Under the pieces are notes generated by a model that worked only from the letters and a program-made list of their open reading frames with translations, was not told the DNA's origin and did no database searches. 64,000 bases of DNA from Haemaphysalis longicornis (Eukaryota; Arthropoda; Arachnida; Ixodida; Ixodidae). Shown here one piece after another: positions 62,880 through 64,000 of the stretch (position 1 is the first letter of the stretch; each line of letters opens with the position of its first letter). The stretch lies in contig JABSTR010001182.1 in assembly GCA_013339765.2 (NCBI GenBank), positions 21,574-85,573 of the forward strand. The letters are read 5' to 3'. The position numbers and the translations under genes are program-made.

Positions 62880-63850
62880 TCTTAAAATGCCAGCACTGTC
62901 AATCATCAGTGAACATTCTTAAAGCGGAGTTGGGGGTAATTCGTGTTCCGTGGGCGGCACACGTGACTTCTTTTGAGAATCCCTTTTTGCTCCCAACATA
63001 TCCAGTATCGTTCAGCTTGATTAAGCTCGTTGGATATGAGGGGTCCCAATTTGCTGCTTTGTTGTTTGGTTCTAGCGATGAACTGAAAAACCTGAGCTGT
63101 GACTCTGATTAGCTTTAAGATTTTGCCGTACTGTTCCAGATCGATCACGCCCGACTCAGTAGGTGGCGATGTTGCCGCTGGCAATGATCTTGTTTTCTTC
63201 CTTTCCCCTAGTTCGATTTCATCGTATATCGCTTTCGGAACCACTCATTCCCAATATGCATGCGGGACAAATCCACAGTGCTTTGCTCCGCTACAGTGCG
63301 TTTTTGGCCAGCTGCATGGCTGGGATGTCGCGAGCTAGATTTTCTCTTCCCGGATAATGTCTACATACGCACTTGTTCGCGAGGCGTTGAATTTTAGTGA
63401 CTCAGTTGCGTGTGAACTGCTTCCAGCGGCCAGCATCTTCATGAATCCAATAGAGTGCTGTTGTTGAATCTGTCCGTAGGTAGATGTTTGATGGCTGTTG
63501 CTTGAGGGCTTCCAAAATATAGCCACACAATCGACCAGCGAGCAGGCATGCCATCAGTTCCAGTCTCGCCAGTGTAATTTCCTTGCCTGGTGCAACCCTT
63601 TGTTTGCTTACCAGAGTTGTCGATCTTGTACCGTTTCACCCTCCAGGGTGAGGTAGGCAACTGCCTCATATGGCATTGGACGGGTATCAGCAGAAATGTG
63701 AAAGCAGTCCGTCCTCCCTCCATTTGTTTGCGACCTGTAGTACCGGGGTACTTGAACCTCAGGGAGATAAGGAGTCCGTCTAGCTACCTTCCAGGCCGCC
63801 GTGCTGTTGGTAGGTAGCGTGTTGAAGTCGATGTTTTTACGCCACACTTC
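62880..63850 (-). mobile_element. BEL/Pao LTR retrotransposon pol fragment, decayed
   Basis: Minus frames joined by several shifts read in BEL/Pao order. A VPRYY segment (QVPRYYRSQ near 63770) comes first, then a YEAVAYL strand near 63660, where the usual H-x-F-x-D-A-S acidic motif is altered. An RNase-H-like part with an altered LWTDS-type strand follows (63335-63530), then a DIPAMQLAKNAL segment, and then the KLIRVTAQVFQFI helix and ELNQAERYWI before 62950, which precede integrase in this family. No LTR, protease, RT core or integrase catalytic domain lies in the window. It cannot be active as it stands. Confidence 0.75.
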
Positions 63851-64000
63851 GTGGAACAGGACCTTGGCATGGACAATGAAAAAAAGAAAGCCCCCCCCCC
63901 CTCCCTTCCCAGTGGTTCAGTGTGAACTCAGCGCAAATGACAAGACGCAGTACTATAGCAACAGGACACACGAAGCGCTGCTTGTCATGTCGTTTACGCT
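63851..64000. other. window end with poly-C run
   Basis: A C-rich run at 63890-63902. Nothing else is recognisable before the window ends. Confidence 0.5.

Overview
The window reads as nuclear DNA of an arthropod, most likely an ixodid (probably metastriate) tick. The reasons are a long gene with large introns and GT-AG splice sites, pol III tRNA genes with T-run terminators, many copies of a tRNA-headed SINE that resembles the tick family known as Ruka, RNase-H-bearing non-LTR retrotransposons, and dense MITEs. No bacterial, phage or CRISPR signal was seen. The species call is an inference.

Only one protein gene can be assembled with confidence. It is a minus-strand, five-exon short-chain dehydrogenase/reductase of the retinol dehydrogenase / 17-beta-hydroxysteroid dehydrogenase type (SDR9C-like). 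Its start is at 45521 and its stop at 6276-6278. Exons are 45311-45521, 13019-13248, 11223-11471, 7759-7891 and 6276-6630. Cofactor motif, NAG and the Asn-Ser-Tyr-Lys tetrad all fall at family spacing. Exon 2 is one base short, so the frame shifts near 13126-13145. This is either an assembly error or a genuine lesion. The end of the last exon is also one unit of an imperfect tandem repeat that continues into the 3' flank.

Layout: 1-5.6 kb has no gene, with a foldback element and a LINE end. 5.6-6.3 kb holds the repeat and a perfect 25-bp hairpin beyond the SDR stop. 6.3-45.5 kb is the SDR gene. Its 32-kb first intron holds SINEs, LINE pieces, RTE-like repeats, TTAA-flanked elements with long inverted repeats, a nested pogo/Tigger-like element, an 8-bp-TSD MITE inside a SINE, and a 1.4-kb element splitting another SINE. 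45.5-51 kb is mostly unassigned, with a SINE and a tRNA-Ala(AGC) gene. 51-56 kb has two opposed tetranucleotide arrays, MITEs and one unrecognised ORF. 56-64 kb is mobile DNA: an I-superfamily LINE inside a TIR-bounded stretch, a broken PIF/Harbinger (HARBI1-like) transposase, two tRNA-Ile(AAT) copies with a LINE joined to the second, another LINE end, and a decayed BEL/Pao pol fragment.

The genes do not form a pathway. I found no convincing new biological system. The strongest leads are the LINE/tRNA-Ile junction, the repeat grown from the SDR 3' end, the frameshift in exon 2, and several datable nested insertions.
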